Below are positions 5,952 to 5,973 of a stretch of 5,973 nt of DNA, in pieces. The notes below the pieces were generated by a model. That model saw only the letters and a list, made by a program, of their open reading frames with translations, ran no database searches and was not told the origin of the DNA. Each line of letters starts with the position of its first letter. The stretch's first letter is position 1. The DNA comes from UBA1724 sp963611685 (GTDB lineage: Bacteria > Verrucomicrobiota > Lentisphaeria > Oligosphaerales > Oligosphaeraceae). The translations under genes and the position numbers were made by a program. The stretch covers positions 1-5,973 of the forward strand of contig CAVDSU010000124.1 in assembly GCA_963611685.1 (NCBI GenBank), written 5' to 3'.

Positions 5952-5973
5952 TTAGGCCAGGGTTTCGGCGAGC
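5952..5973 (-). CDS. Possible 3' end of an upstream gene
   Basis: The minus strand from the window edge reads ...LAETLA then TAA (stop at 5952-5954). Five of the six sense codons end in G or C, like the neighbouring genes, and all neighbours share the strand. Only six codons are visible, so the product cannot be named and this may be chance. If real, the gene ends 43 bases before polB, close enough for co-transcription. Confidence 0.35.

Overview
The window comes from a GC-rich bacterial genome. It carries three complete genes, all on the minus strand: a family B DNA polymerase (3707-5908), the chaperone htpG (1518-3473) and the aspartate-semialdehyde dehydrogenase gene asd (387-1388). In the direction of transcription, right to left, the order is [end of a probable upstream gene] - polB - htpG - asd - terminator - non-coding repeat-rich DNA. 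The organism cannot be named from sequence alone. A bacterial chromosome with a free-standing, archaeal-looking family B polymerase with no Shine-Dalgarno site, short heptamer repeats between genes and a Hsp90 of this type would fit Verrucomicrobiota or a related group; this is inference.

Left region (1-386): no gene is supported. It holds several hairpins and inverted repeats, including a 26-bp palindromic element at the very edge and a nested foldable element at about 53-176. Within the latter lies a tandem array of a GCCACTA-type heptamer. Next come a stem with T/A flanks in the non-terminator orientation (297-326) and a strong two-way intrinsic terminator (330-365), which closes the asd transcript 22 bases past its stop codon.

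Middle (387-3706): asd supplies the aspartate-family precursor for lysine/diaminopimelate, threonine and methionine. htpG is a full bacterial Hsp90 with its own probable terminator in the 129-base gap before asd. That gap also has a canonical four-run G-quadruplex motif and a 12-bp direct repeat, and asd has a clear Shine-Dalgarno site. The 233-base gap between polB and htpG contains a stem-loop right after the polB stop, a purine-rich tract, an AT-rich dyad and probably the htpG promoter, which I could not place with confidence.

Right (3707-5973): the polymerase has all three exonuclease motifs and polymerase motifs A, B and C, so proofreading and synthesis are both predicted. Its leader is unusual: four perfect TTCCTCC heptamers (coding-strand sense), then TTTAAAAAAAAGCG and the ATG, with no Shine-Dalgarno site and an in-frame stop nine bases upstream. 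Just upstream, a short open frame ending LAETLA-stop is probably the last codons of another minus-strand gene.

The three genes do not form an obvious functional pathway: they are housekeeping (asd, htpG) and DNA synthesis or repair (polB) functions placed in tandem. I found no defence system, mobile element, CRISPR array, tRNA or rRNA. The most interesting material is the compact family B polymerase with its odd leader, and the heptamer repeats and foldable elements between genes.
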